The notes under the pieces are model-generated. The model saw nothing but the letters and a program-made list of their open reading frames with translations, did not search any database and had not been told where the DNA came from. A DNA stretch of 64,000 nucleotides, from assembly GCF_036373705.1 (NCBI RefSeq), contig NC_089867.1, positions 25,988,323 through 26,052,322 of the forward strand, read 5' to 3'. Every line of letters begins with the position of its first letter. The first letter of the stretch is position 1. Origin of the DNA: Amia ocellicauda. Taxonomy: Eukaryota > Chordata > Actinopteri > Amiiformes > Amiidae. The position numbers and the translations under genes are program-made. This document shows, piece by piece, positions 1 to 12,019 of the stretch.

Positions 1-19
1 TCTCTCTCTTTCTCTCCAG

Positions 20-1556
20 TTCCTGCTGATTTTCCGGAAGGCAGCCGCAGGGGAGCTGGCGGAAGACAGCGGTCTTCACGTCCTGGCGCGTCTGTCTGAG
101 ATCGACGTGTCCACCGAGGGGGTGAAAGGAGCCAAGACCTTCTTTGAGGCCAAAGTACGAGCAAATCCTACAAACACTCTACAACCACACTGTCCCTCCC
201 AGACACAGGCCTCCTGGGCTCAGTTAGCTACGCTAGCATCACTTTCCATCGATATAGCCCAAGCTCTTCTAACCGCCATCACTGTTTAGAGTTCAGCTCA
301 GTGGATCAGATCTCCTCTGCATGTAGGCCTAGACCAAATCAAACTGTTGACCTCAGGATGGCTACGAATCTCAACTGGCTTGTCCCCTATTATGTTATTA
401 CTTTAAAACTTCCAATACTCGCCGGGTCTCAAATAGCAGCCGGTCTCCAATAGTCGCCAGGTTAATTTGCATAATCATGTAAACAAAAACCGGTCTCTAA
501 TAAACGCTGTTACGTCGATAGTGTCACTATTTAGTGCCTTAGGACAACGCGATGCACACCTGCAACCAACCAAGCAGTGACAATATCCACGCTAAACCAT
601 ACCCTCTCGTGCTTTACTGCTGTTACAAAACAGACCTGACCATCTGTTATAAAAATAGAAACAGGAAATCGATAGTTTCTAAAGATGCATTTGAAAAAAC
701 CTTCCACAACATCATTAACATCAACATCAACTTCTATTTTTAGTAAATATATATACTGTATATTAAAAAAAAAAAAAAATCATCATCACATCTGGCCTAT
801 TAGCCTACTTCTATGATGCAATGTTTCAGGCTCTTCTTACTCTGCATGAGTCCACACTGTCTTTATTTATGAAGGTTTAATACCATCGCTGGTCTCCAGT
901 TGACGCCGGGGCTTCTTGCAGTTATTTGGAATAAACTCTGGCGGCATTTAATTGAAGTTTTACGGTATTTATAGCAAGTGGCCTCAGACTATGAGTACAG
1001 ATTCATAATGAAGCGCAGAGGTCTAGGCCCAGTGTGGCTTCAGTTCATGGATCCAAGCACCTCCTGAAGTCTTAATCCGTCTTGAAGGATCCCAGTCCGT
1101 CAGAAACAGTTGGGTGCGTTCAGACAGCCAAATCACTGTGTTCCAGGTGGCATTGTCCCCTGTGTTTATTTACATTTGTGTGCCCGAATGCATTTTTAAA
1201 ACCCAGTAGCCAATCACTGTGTTCAGGGCTGACAGATGTGGATCTTGATCTATTTCCAATGCGGCCAATCAGAACAGAAGCTGACTGATGCTTTCACTTC
1301 TCTCTATCCCTCTGTCTTTCTGTCACTGCCTCCTCATCCCTCTTTCCCCACTCCCTCTGTTCTGTGGTAAATGCACCCAACTCTTTCCCTCGCTCTTTCT
1401 CTCCCCTCTCCATCCATCTCGCAGGTTCAAGCCATCAACGAGTCGAATCGCTTCGAGGCCGAGATCCGGCAGGAGCAGGAGGAGAAGAAGAAACAGGCAG
1501 AGGAGAAGAAGCAGCGGCAAGCCGCCTTCAAGGAGCTGAAGTCCGCCTTCAAGTGA
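20..1556 (+). CDS. efhd2: EF-hand domain-containing protein D2 (swiprosin-1), last two coding exons (partial)
   Basis: Two exons are visible: 20-154 (45 codons, phase 0 at both ends, acceptor ...tctccag, donor gtacga) and 1425-1556 (43 codons plus TGA, acceptor tctcgcag). The first encodes the tail of the EF-hand region, beginning FLLIFRKAAAGELAEDSG and containing LSEIDVSTEGVKGAKTFFEA. The second is a highly charged E/K/Q-rich coiled coil from VQAINESNRF to the terminal KELKSAFK. In the family these segments follow two EF hands. EFHD2 is a cytosolic Ca2+-binding, actin-bundling adaptor in immune and neural cells. The AFKEL-xx-xFK ending and the VQAIN start fit EFHD2; EFHD1 paralogues end differently (AFxKLKxxF). 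The N-terminal disordered region and both EF-hand loops lie off the left edge. The stop codon sits inside an imperfect 62-bp tandem duplication. The 1,270-bp intron carries a MITE-like element. Confidence 0.9.
399..967. mobile_element. MITE-like non-autonomous DNA element in the efhd2 intron
   Basis: The left end (tactttaaaacttccaa...) and the reverse complement of the right end (...gaagttttacggta) share an imperfect terminal inverted repeat of about 30 bp (TACnnTAAAACTT). Inside both ends, degenerate units of the form GGTCTCnAATA..CGCC recur (about 425, 450, 490, 890). No transposase ORF is present, and an A13 run lies near 766. The terminal pattern resembles short DNA elements common in fish genomes, but I cannot assign a superfamily and see no clear target-site duplication. 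Confidence 0.45.
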
Positions 1557-1662
1557 CCCCCCCGCCCCTTAGCGGCGCCGCTCGCTCGCTCTCCCTGCTG
1601 CAGTCCGCCTTCAAGTCACCCCCCTCCCCCTCACAGCCGCTCGTTCTCCCTGTCCGTCTGTC
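1541..1662 (+). repeat. Imperfect 62-bp tandem duplication spanning the efhd2 stop codon
   Basis: The 14-mer gtccgccttcaagt starts at 1541 and again at 1603. Both copies are followed by C-rich sequence and a Ctcg/ctctccctg tract. The first copy holds the TGA stop (1554-1556). The second, in the 3'UTR, reads TCA at the same place. Confidence 0.75.
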
Positions 1663-2485
1663 TGTCTGTCTGTGTGTGTGTTCGCTCCTTTATCCCTTTT
1701 AAAAGAAAAAATATATATATATTTAAAGACTGGTCAGGGTTCCAGGGTGTGGGCCATTCGGAGAAGCTGCAGGACTGGGTGGGGGTCACGGTGGGCTGTC
1801 CTCTCCCCTGGGTCTGAGTGGGAGCTCTGATGCTCCACTCCCTCTCTCTGTGACTTCACTTCCTGTCTCATGGAATGGAGAATCTCCCAAAGGCTGAGGG
1901 GGAAGCCTTTATAAAACACATACCCTCTGATCGCTCCGGGGGGGAAGTTCTTGCTTGTCGAGTCCTGCCTATCCATGCTCAAAACTTGGGATAAGAGCTG
2001 GTTTGGGATCCTAAAGGGAAAGCATAGTTGATTAGCTCAGTTTATCCCCCAAAGATTCACAGTACAAAGGAACCTCCGGTTGAAATCCTTTTTATTTTAT
2101 TTTTAATGGATTGTCCACCCCTGGTTCAATTCGGGAAAACAAAGTCACAGAGTGGGTTTCCCCCCTTGCAGTCCTGCTCTGAATGCCAACCCCCCTCGGA
2201 ACACTGCACACTGTATGTGATGTCATTTCCTGCGCACACAGGAATCCCCTTTTCTGAAGGGCAACCTCACGCAATGAAAAACGAAAAACAAAAAACACCA
2301 AGCAAACAGAATCCATTTCGGCGGCTGTGAGCTGCCCCTCCCCGGCTGGCCAGAGCTGCTCGCCTGCTGCTGTAGAAGACAAACGCATATAATGCACAAA
2401 CGTACAGACGCTAGGTCGACAACTAATGCAAAAGCTTTTAGTGAAATGTAAAATGCCTAAAAATAAACTCTTTATATTTTTAAAT
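1557..2485 (+). other. efhd2: efhd2 3'UTR (predicted)
   Basis: Sequence after the stop starts C-rich and pyrimidine-rich and contains an (AT)n stretch near 1711. It reaches a canonical AATAAA at 2462-2467 followed by a TG/GGTGGG-rich stretch, as expected downstream of a cleavage site. The extent is inferred. Further AATAAA motifs near 5675-5690 could serve a longer isoform. Confidence 0.5.
2462..2467 (+). terminator. efhd2: AATAAA polyadenylation signal, candidate for efhd2
   Basis: A canonical hexamer about 905 nt after the efhd2 stop, followed within 40 nt by a T/G-rich element (tgtgtgggagggtgggg). Confidence 0.5.
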
Positions 2486-5400
2486 GTGTGGGAGGGTGGG
2501 GGGTGTGAGATGTATTGCATGCGTGGTGGTGATGGTGATGGTGATATTTCCATTTCCCAGCTGTGAGGGAAGCACCTGTGTGTCTTGCATGGTCACTGTG
2601 AGGTCCTGACAATCCTGCTCCCGATGTTCACCGCACCGGGAGTCCAATCTCCCACAGCCCCCCTGTCCGAGCATCCGCAACACTGCAGTGCAGCCACCCT
2701 TCTCCGGCCATTAGCGCCACACCCCTCCCCGCCCCTGTTAGTCCTCCTGGGCGTGGGTCCCACGATGCCCCCAAAACACCTGCATGCATCTCTGTGAGCC
2801 CTGGTCCGACAATCCATACCTCAAAGCCCAGTGTAGCGGCATCACTGGGGCAGGGTGTATCTTCATAGAGCGTGTGGGGGTTTGTTATTGTATTTTTCTG
2901 CAGTATTTATGACGTCTGCGTCTTCCTCCTCCAGACTCGCAGTCGTAAATCTTGATCCCATTGCAATCCTGTGCTGCTTCTCAGATCCACACTTCATCGA
3001 ACAGGAAGTGAGATCAGCGCAAGGGAATGTATAGAGTCGTCTTTTAATCAAAACAAAAGCTCAAGCCGGACGTCGACCCGGGCAGTTGTGTGCGCGGGGA
3101 TCTGGGACCATCTCCTGCACCAGAGAGACGGTTACTCAATTACTAGGTTTCATCTGTTGCGTTTGTAAGACTAAGTGGGCTGTATCATGTGATCAAGCCA
3201 TAAACCCCACCCCCCCAAGATACTACCGATATGTGCGCTAGATTGACTGCAAGGGCTGTGGCTGACAGACAGGGTTGCTGTTCTCCAAATCCAAGGAAAG
3301 ATACCGCCCCCCCCCAGCTGCGCTCCTGGGGCGTCTAATTCAGTGCTTCCCAGTCCGTTATTGTGCCGTGACTGTGAGCTGTGAGATATTTCATGCGTAG
3401 GGTGGGGGGGTTGGGGGTCTGCCTCGCTCAGTGTCCTGTGTGAGCCCAGCGCGTGACTTGCCGTGATTCCAGCTCTGCAGCACCAGCCGAGGGGACGGCA
3501 AGGTTACGAGGACCTGTTCTGTCCCACTGTCTCCCACAGTGGGCTGGGCTCTGTCCCTCATAACCACAGGTGTCCCTTCCTCCTGTGCCTTTGCTGTAGG
3601 CCTTGCTGATGGTCCTTTAACACACGCCTCGTGGGTCTGAAGGTCGCAGGGTCCGCAGGTGTGCTGGATCCCACAGCCCTAAGATGTCCGCTGCACAGTT
3701 CCCACAGAGCTTCTCAACCTGTGACCTGACCGAACAGGGGCTTAAAACTAGTCTCATACCATTGATGGCATATCTTGTTACGTGAAGCTGTAGACACTTC
3801 ATTGTTCAGCCTGTTCAAATTGAATGGACCCAAAGAGATTGAGTAAATTGATCAGTTAGAATTACACTTTTTTTAAATATTCACTCTCAAGACAGTTTAC
3901 TGGGTTTGCTCTCTTTTTTTGGTCTCCGACACAATTGGATCCAGAATGTTTTTAAATTGGAGTTGATCCATTTTAAAAGTCTTACCCGGGTACGAGGTTC
4001 GGGAGTGTAGTTTTAAACGGGGTCGATTGTTAAACAGCCATCAGGAAGGTGTTGTGGTGCTTCCTGCAGATCAACATTGTCAAGCTGGTAACAACGGCAC
4101 GGACAACATTGAAACAACAATAATCATAAGAACAACACTGGCTTCACGCTGTGGCTCCGTAGACCTGATTGGTGGTGTAAAAAAAAAAAAAAAAAAGAAT
4201 ATTTTTTCACTGAGAAAAAAAAAAAAAGTTTTAGTTTTGTATGGTGATGGTTTCTGTGTTTGGCTAAACATTCCGGTTCTTTTATTCCAGAGGGTGTTTT
4301 TTATCGTTTCTTGTCGCCGGCGTCCCCCCACAAGCTAGCCTCCTTCGTAAAAGCTTTCGTCCAGAAAAAAAAAACCTGCTTCCTGGAAATGGACTTATCC
4401 CCATTGGCTCAGAAAAGCAGTTCCAGTACTGGGGCGATAGCTGCTGACCTGGGCAGTTGGCTTGTGGAAGCTGTCTGGATCTCAGATCGAACCTTACCCT
4501 TCCAGTCCAGTCACAATGCCTGGGAAACTGAGCAGGGGTCCCGGGTTTAGTCCTCAGATGTGCCCTACTGTGAAGGGTACAGCACATCCCGCTCAGCTAT
4601 ATGGATCTGAGCACATTTTACTCCACTGTGATTCCCCAGTATGAGCAGGTGCTGCAGGAAGTTGTGAGATTAGAACGGGGAGTCCAGGGAACTTGGCCAG
4701 AGGGCTCAATCTGAGACACAGCCACCGTAGAGAACCAAAAACAAAGAAAAACACCCTCGCCTCGAGGCCTCTTTCATCGGTCTTTGCCGACACCTGTGTC
4801 TGCTGTGGGTTTGTCACGTGTCTCCATTGCTCCGCTGGAAAATTGTGCCAAATAGTGAAGCAGTTATTTTAGACCTGGAATATTTTAGTCTCCTGAGGAG
4901 GAGACTGAGAACTGCAAAGGTCACTTCTTTCCTCAAGAAACGGGCAAGGTCACTGCCACTCTGAGGTTTTAGGTCCGGTCTGTCCAGAAGGTCTAGAATA
5001 TGTTCGCACAGAGAAGCAGATTTCCAGTGAGGCATGGTCGTGGCTTCCTATCAGAGTAAGTTAAACCTGTACTTGCATTTTGAGGAGTCCTCTTAGACTT
5101 CTGTCCTGCAATTTCTTCTCAGCCCATATGGGAGTTACAGTATAGACCATTTTATTTTCCAGGACAGCGGGAACCCACCTCTCATCAGATCTACACAATG
5201 GGGGTGACGTACAGAGCTCTTTGCACATGCTCAGTCAAGGCAGACTATTATTCTGCAAGTCTGGACCCAAGTTCTAACCTAAGCTTGCCAACATAGGCTT
5301 GTTTCAAAGATGAGAATCAAACATAAGTCCTGTCCTTCTGGAATAGTATGTCCAGATAGTCCTGCTACATCATCTGTTAGACCCGTCATACACTTTGTTG

Positions 5401-7541
5401 GGACTCTCATAGTTAACAGATTCGATTGAAGAAAAGATTTCTGTCCCACACAAATACAAAGCTGTTTGGCCGATTTTCCTTCCACGTCGTCTCTCATTTC
5501 AAGGGCATTAATCATCTCCGTTTGTTGGGGTTTTCTCTCGTTCTCCATTGATCCCTGTGACTTCGCGCTGGCTGTGTCAAAGTCTGTATTTTATATGGTG
5601 ATTCATGGATCATCTTGTTGTGGGCTTGTTTGTTTTCTGTTTTGTTTGTTTGTTTTTTTAATTTAAAATACGTAAATAAAAAAAATACAAATAAATGGCT
5701 ACTTATCTTAATACAAATTTATTTTTGATTTTTCTTACTAAAATGTATAATTATTCTTGTGGCAATAAATACAAATCGACTATAATTTTGCCCTGTGGTC
5801 TTTATTTTAGCTTACATTCAAACAGATGCCCTTTGTGTAGGATGTCTGTGCCCTGACTGGTTTTACCTAGAGGTTGTTTTGGGGGGTAACACATGGTCTA
5901 GATTGATGAGTTGTCCAATTCATTGCAAAGATCCCGAAACATTTAAGATTGTAGCTGATTGACGGGATGCTTTAGTGATCCAGCTGATCTGATTGCAATG
6001 AGTGTCTTTATTATTGTGTGCGTTTCCCGTCTCCACATGACTGTCAAGGAAGATGAGTATTTAGGTAAGACGATCGGCACGGGGTGATTTTGGGGTTGTG
6101 TTTCGGTTATCACGGGTGTGTACAATGGCCTTTGAGGCACTGAGCGCTGCTGCTGCTCTTCAAGCGATGACACGAGGGAGCCAGCAGGACTAAGTGGACT
6201 GCAGGGTCGGCCGGGGCTCTGACCTCTGACCTTCTCAGGCTGAAGCACCAGCGCAGGGAGGGAGGTAGGAAACGCCGAGGAAGGGGGTTATAAATACAGC
6301 TAATACGTTTGCATACTATAGTACTGCAAAGGACTAGAAGAAAATATATCATCGGTGCTGTAATTCTAAACAAACATAATATACACCTAACAAAATGTTT
6401 TCATATAAAGACCTTTCTGGAGAAAAGTTACACTGTATATTATCCACAATACAGCGTTGGAGCATTTTTCTGAACACCTAGCCAATTGTGCTGAATGCCA
6501 GTGTAATAGAGACTGAATCTAGTGCCAGTAAACACTATTTATAGGTTGAATAACAAAACCTGACCTGATGTTACGTGATCCTGACCCTATTAAAAACATT
6601 TTACATTTTTGCCGATTCCGTAATGATCTTGACAAAGTGAGACATTGAATGCAGTAGTGCACTGCAGTTTCTTTAATCAGTGATACAATCTTATTTTTCC
6701 ATGATGCAATTGGTATATTTGGTATAGGTGTATTGAACCCGTAGGAAACCCCAGAGAAATGTTAAACCATTATAAAAGTGTAAAATGTCTATGGTAAATT
6801 TACCAGAGTAAACTAGTGTAAGAGTAAATATCTGGAAAGTAAATAAAAAACAAACAAACAAGGTATTAAAATGATTTAAAAGCACTGATCTAGATGTTAT
6901 CCAGTGCTGGGCTTCAACGCAGGTCCATCACTTCCATTCGTTCTGAGGAGGAAAGCGAGAAATAAAGAGTGTAATGAGAGGGCTGTGTGCCGGCGCAATG
7001 GAGGCAGGCAGTTTATACAGGCCTGAAAACAAACTCCAGAGAAACACACACCGACTGGAGCGATAGCCAGTGACATACAGTGTACAATGGATTTAAAAGA
7101 TTATTTATTGACTGTTCATCAATGCCAAGCAACAGTTCCTCTCGGCAAGTAACTCCATATCCGAGCGGTCAGTGGAGGTTGGTGATAAAAACACCTCCTC
7201 ACGTTCACCTGTAGACGTGCGGGAGTTCAGTTAAACCCCCCACATAGTATGAGCTGGATCAAAGACTGACCCAGCCAGAAAGGGCTTTGACACAATCAAC
7301 TACTGTTTTCTTTTCTGTTTTCCTTCTCCTCAGTGTACAACATCAATCGATCAGTCTCGATTTAATACAACGCCCCCTTCGCAAAGGAATTGCCACAGAG
7401 TATTTTACATAGAAGCTACACAGGTATACAAAAAAGTGTTATATTAGTAGTTTGAGACATTTCTGGACCATAACATCCTTGTGGGGTACATTTGCAACAG
7501 AGGTCCTCGCATGCACACCAGCACACAAGTCCAAACTTCAT
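2486..7541. other. Intergenic, no gene recognised
   Basis: No exon chain or long conserved ORF is visible on either strand. The stretch includes two A-runs near 4180-4229 and an A/T-rich block with several AATAAA motifs at 5650-5780. Short ORFs here are the background expected for this base composition. Confidence 0.5.
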
Positions 7542-7771
7542 TACAGTGAGGGAAAAAAGTATTTGATCCCCTGCTCATTTTGTACGTTTGCCCACTGACA
7601 AAGAAATGATCAGTCTATAATTTTAATGGTAGGTGTATTTTAACAGTGAGAGACAGAATAACAACAACAAAATCCAGAAAAACGCATTTCAAAAAAGTTA
7701 TGAATTGATTTGCATGTTAATGAGTGAAATAAGTATTTGATCCCCTATCAATCAGCAAGATTTCTGGCTCC

Positions 7772-7867
7772 CAGGTGTCTTTTATACAGGTAACGAGCTG
7801 AGATTAGGAGCACTCTCTTAAAGGGACTCTCCTAATCTCAGCTCGTTACCTGTATAAAAGACACCTG
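7772..7867. repeat. 39-bp perfect palindrome with 18-bp loop inside the Tc1 element
   Basis: Bases 7772-7810 are exactly the reverse complement of 7829-7867. The hairpin lies about 40 bp upstream of the transposase ATG, inside the Tc1 element. The same palindrome is known in related fish copies, so it is a family trait and not a local event. Confidence 0.93.
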
Positions 7868-7909
7868 TCCACAGAAGCAATCAATCAATCAGATTCCAAA
7901 CTCTCCACC

Positions 7910-8915
7910 ATGGCCAAGACCAAAGAGCTGTCCAAGGATGTCAGGGACAAGATTGTAGACCTACACAAGGCTGGAATGGGCTACAAGACCATCGCCAAGC
8001 AGCTTGGTGAGAAGGTGAGAACGGTTGGTGCGATTATTGGCAAATGGAAGAAACACAAAATAACTGTCAGTCTCCCTCGGTCTGGGGCTCCATGCAAGAT
8101 CTCACCTCGTGGAGTTTCAATGATCATGAGAACGGTGAGGAATCAGCCCAGAACTACACGGGAGGATCTTGTTAATGATCTCAAGGCAGCTGGGACCATC
8201 GTCACCAAGAAAACAATTGGTAACACACTACGCCGTGAAGGACTGAAATCCTGCAGCGCCCGCAAGGTCCCCCTGCTCAAGAAAGCACATGTACAGGCCC
8301 GTCTGAAGTTTGCCAATGAACATCTGAATGATTCAGAGGAGAACTGGGTGAAAGTGTTGTGGTCAGATGAGACCAAAATCGAGCTCTTTGGCATCAACTC
8401 AACTCGCCGTGTTTGGAGGAGGAGGAATGACCCCAAGAACACCATCAAACATGGAGGTGGAAACATTATGCTTTGGGGGTGTTTTTCTGCTAAGGGGACA
8501 GGACAACTGCACCGCATCAAAGGGATGATGGACGGGGCCATGTACCGTCAAATCTTGGGTGGGAACCTCCTTCCCTCAGCCAGGGCATTGAAAATGGGTC
8601 GTGGATGGGTATTCCAGCATGACAATGACCCAAAACACACAGCCAAGGCAACAAAGGAGTGGCTCAAGAAGAAGCACATTAAGGTCCTGGAGTGGCCTAG
8701 CCAGTCTCCAGCCCTTAATCCCATAGAAAATCTGTGGAGGGAGCTGAAGGTTCGAGTTTGCCAAACGTCAGCCTCGAAACCTTAATGACTTGGAGAGGAT
8801 CTGCAAAGAGGAGTGGGACAAAATCCCTCCTGAGATGTGTGCAAACCTGGTGGCCAACTACAAGAAACGTGTGACCTCTGTGATTGCCAACAAGGGTTTT
8901 GCCACCAAGTACTAA
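7910..8915 (+). pseudogene. Tc1-family transposase, one-base frameshift
   Basis: The first 291 codons (7910-8785) read as a Tc1 transposase. An N-terminal paired-like helix-turn-helix (residues ~1-110) precedes a DDE catalytic domain with D153 (WSDETK), D238 (HDNDPKHT) and E273 (NPIENLWRE), a DD34E spacing. One extra T in the run at 8757-8759 shifts the frame, giving a premature TAA at 8783-8785. Downstream sequence keeps the family C-terminus in the other frame up to TAA at 8913-8915, which gives the usual ~340-residue length. The ATG sits in a good context (ccaccATGG). The present copy should make a truncated protein missing about 50 C-terminal residues, though the whole catalytic triad is retained. 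Confidence 0.93.
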
Positions 8916-9132
8916 GTCGAAGGGGTCAAATACTTATTTCCCTCATTAACATGCAAATCAATTTATAACTTTTTTGAAATGCGTTTTTCTGGATTTTGTT
9001 GTTGTTATTCTGTCTCTCACTGTTAAAATACACTTACCATTAAAATTATAGACTGATCATTTCTTTGTCAGTGGGCAAACATACAAAATCAGCAGGCGAT
9101 CAAATACTTTTTTCCCTCACTGTATATGCATA

Positions 9133-9872
9133 TACACTGATCAGCCATAACATTATGAGCACTGACAGGTGAAGTGAATATCACTGATAATCTCGTTATC
9201 ATGGCACCTGTCAGTGGGTGGGATATATTAGACAGCAAGTGAACATTCTGTCCTCAAAGCTGATGTGTTAGAAGCAGCAAAAATGGGCAGCGTAAGGATC
9301 TGAGCGACTTTGACAAGGGCCACATTGTGATGGCTAGACGACTGGGTCAGAGCATCTCCAAAACTGCAGCTCTTGTGGGGTGTTCCCGGACTGCAGTGGT
9401 CAGTACCTATCAAAAGTGGTCCAAGGAAGGAAAAGCGGTGAACCGGTGACAGGGTCATGGGTGGCCAAGGCTCATTGATGCACGTGATATATAATATTGT
9501 GTAGGTCCCCCTTTTGCCACCAAAACAGCCCTGACCCGTTGAGGCATGGACTCCACTAGACCTCTGAAGGTGTGCTGTGGTATCTGGCACCAAGACGTTA
9601 GCAGCAGATCCTTTAAGTCCTGTAAGTTGTGAAGTGGGGCCTCCATGGATCGGACTTGTTTGTCCATCACATCCCACAGATGCTTGATTGGATTGAGATC
9701 TGGGGAATTTGGAGGCCAAGTCAACACCTTGAACTCGTGATTCATCAGACCAGGCCACCTTCTTCCATTGCTCCGTGGTCCAGTTCTGATGCTCACGTGC
9801 CCATTGTAGGCGCTTTGGGCAGTGGACAGGGGTCAGCATGGGCACCCTGACTGGTCTGTGGCTACAGTGAGA
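9133..9872. mobile_element. Rearranged Tc1-family element (second family), 3' half inverted
   Basis: 9133-9484 matches the 5' part of a second fish Tc1 family in forward orientation. It begins acactgatcagccataac and includes the start of a transposase like '[18 protein letters not shown]'. At about 9485 it switches abruptly to the 3' part of the same family in reverse complement, running to about 9872 (FKVLTWPPNSPDLNPI..LWDV on the minus strand, 9455-9720). An internal deletion near 9737 joins non-adjacent parts of the transposase. The right terminal repeat is missing. The element starts about 10 bp after the neighbouring Tc1 and cannot encode a working protein. Confidence 0.85.
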
Positions 9873-10330
9873 AGACACGAGGGGATAGTAGGAGTGCAGT
9901 AGTACAGGAGTGCAGGAGTACAATCTCCAGTGCGGAGAAGAGCAGGGTCTGTGGACGGGTTTTACTGGAAAGCTTCAGGAAATGTGCAGGGGTGTGTGTG
10001 CGGTATGGCATTGCCCCGTATGAAGAGAGGGTGTTGCATTCTGTGTTTGAGCTATATGGTCTATGAGTTTAAACTATTTTTTTGTTTGTTTTTTAATGTC
10101 AGGTTTTAGGAACTTGCTATATAGATTTAAAAAAAAAAATAAGTGATTTTAGGAATTGATTTAAAAAAATGTAATCATAAGTATTAAAATTTTGAATGTA
10201 TTTTATTGAAATGTAAAAATACTAAAACTAATAAACAGTATATATAACATTCCATTGGCTGTTTTGACTGGTTTTGTGTTGTGTGTGTGTGTGTGTGTGT
10301 CTGTATGTCAGTGTGTGTGTGTCTGTATGT

Positions 10331-10369
<39 letters not shown>

Positions 10370-12019
10370 CACGTCTTGCATTGGCTGTTGCTACATTACG
10401 ACTGAAGAAAGACTTTCCAATACTCAAAATACAAAGACTCTCTTCAGGAAGCATATGCTCCTTGACCAAATAAAATAAGAAGCCCCTGTGTACAGATATG
10501 TACCTGGAGACCGTGGGCCAGGCTAAACACAGGACCTGGTACAGGAAATGCCCAGGACTGCACAGAGCCCTAAGTCTTTAACTTGGATGGATAGGTTGGC
10601 ATATGTGGAATGTTTCCATAGCGTTTGGCCACAAAACACATGTTGGAACAGGCTACATTTACTTTAATTGCTACATTTTCCATTTTGATTAAGGAGTTGG
10701 CATATGTGGTACGTTTCTCTGCCATTTTGCCAATTAAAGCCACGTTGGACACTTGGACCTGGTCGAGAAATGCCCCTCGTCATGAATTTACACAGATACA
10801 TCAGTGGCAAGGTGATGTAACCTGTTACTTTCATAAGCTAAATATCCAGCATGTTTTGGTGTTCATTTTCCCTTTCGTGTATATTATTTGCTTCATATGT
10901 TTGTTGTGCTTAAAATAAAGAGAGAGCAATAATCGGAAGAGACTTTATAATGTCTTAAGTCGCCCTGGTCGCTTGAGCAGCTCCGCTCCGGGCTCTGAGC
11001 ACACAGAGCTGTGGTAGTCAAGTTTTATTGTCACAATAAAATGACATGTCATGCAGTCCTCCCCTCTGTTGACAGATTATGATGATGTACTTTCCCTCAC
11101 AGCAGCGCATCCACTTCCCCAGAGATAAAAGGCGCCGGTTTTTACAATTCATCTTTCAGATGTAATAGATCCCACTATTGAAAACCCATTTGAAGCCCAG
11201 CTTTTGGGGAACCGCCCGAAAATGGTGATCCCCCAAAATTGCCGACGTGGTAGAGAACGGCCGCCACCGAAACTCCCCCCATCCGAAGTCAGACCCCGCC
11301 GGGGCTCGATCTGGATTCTCCTGGAGAGGCTCAGGGGCCACGGGGCCACAGGGCCTAAGGGCTCTAACTGTGAGTGCGCTGAGCCACCACGCCAGCCGAG
11401 AAAAGCACGCCTCTTTCCCCGCGTCGAGCTCGTCTTCATTAGCCTGTAATTGGCTTGGCTTATTAGTCTGTAATTTGCGCATTAGCCGCTAATTGGCTCA
11501 TTGGTGTCTAATTGGCACAGGCGGCGCTGTGTCTCTGACGTCATACTGTGGGCGTGCCTGTGAAGAAGGCAGGCAGCGATGACGTCACTGGCGCAGGTGC
11601 GCTGCAATGGGTCAATGAGGGGTTCGCACGGATGACGTCAGCTCAGCGCTTTCAATTTGCTTTATAAATATGAACTTTAAACGTAATTTTTCCAACTAAT
11701 GGTTTTTAATGTGATTTCTGTCTGATCTTGCATTGTAGGTTTGTTTCCGTCTCGGCTAATGGCCAAACTGTGTAAGCAATTGATTTTGTTGTGCGGACAC
11801 ATCGGTTTGGAACTTTTGCTTGATTACATGCATTATTGCTTTCAGGTTTGATTGATCAGGGTTAGTGCGCAGACGCGGGGCTTGCGGGGAGTTGCGGTGC
11901 AGCGTGAGCATGCGGGGGCTCTGCGCTGTCCTCTTATTGGACAATTAGCAGAACGGGTCACTGGGTTGATGAAGTGATATCTAGGTGGGACAGACACGGC
12001 ACAGGGAAAACGCTTGAGG
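9873..12019. other. Intergenic, no gene recognised
   Basis: Contains a (TG)n tract (10276-10369), an imperfect direct repeat (around 10586 and 10693, ggcatatgtgg...), an AATAAA at about 10914 and a moderately GC-rich block at 11200-11640. No exon or conserved protein is visible. Confidence 0.45.
10276..10369. repeat. (TG)n microsatellite with interspersed TCTGTATGTCAG units
   Basis: TG repeats are interrupted twice by tctgtatgtcag, a partly higher-order structure. Confidence 0.95.

Larger units (their letters stand above)
7544..9122 (+). mobile_element. Tc1/mariner element with ~200-bp terminal inverted repeats, nearly intact
   Basis: The ends are near-perfect inverted repeats (cagtgagggaaaaaagtatt... 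and ...ttttttccctcactg) extending about 200 bp inward to about 7745 and 8920. They are flanked on both sides by the TA dinucleotide that Tc1 elements duplicate. A 39-bp perfect palindrome lies between the left repeat and the transposase. This family (tacagtgagggaaaaaagtatttg... ends) is widespread in fishes and also known from lampreys. The insertion looks young: the repeats still match closely and only one frameshift interrupts the transposase. Confidence 0.95.

Noticed and set aside
8143..8541. 132-codon minus-strand ORF
   Set aside because: It is antisense to the Tc1 transposase.
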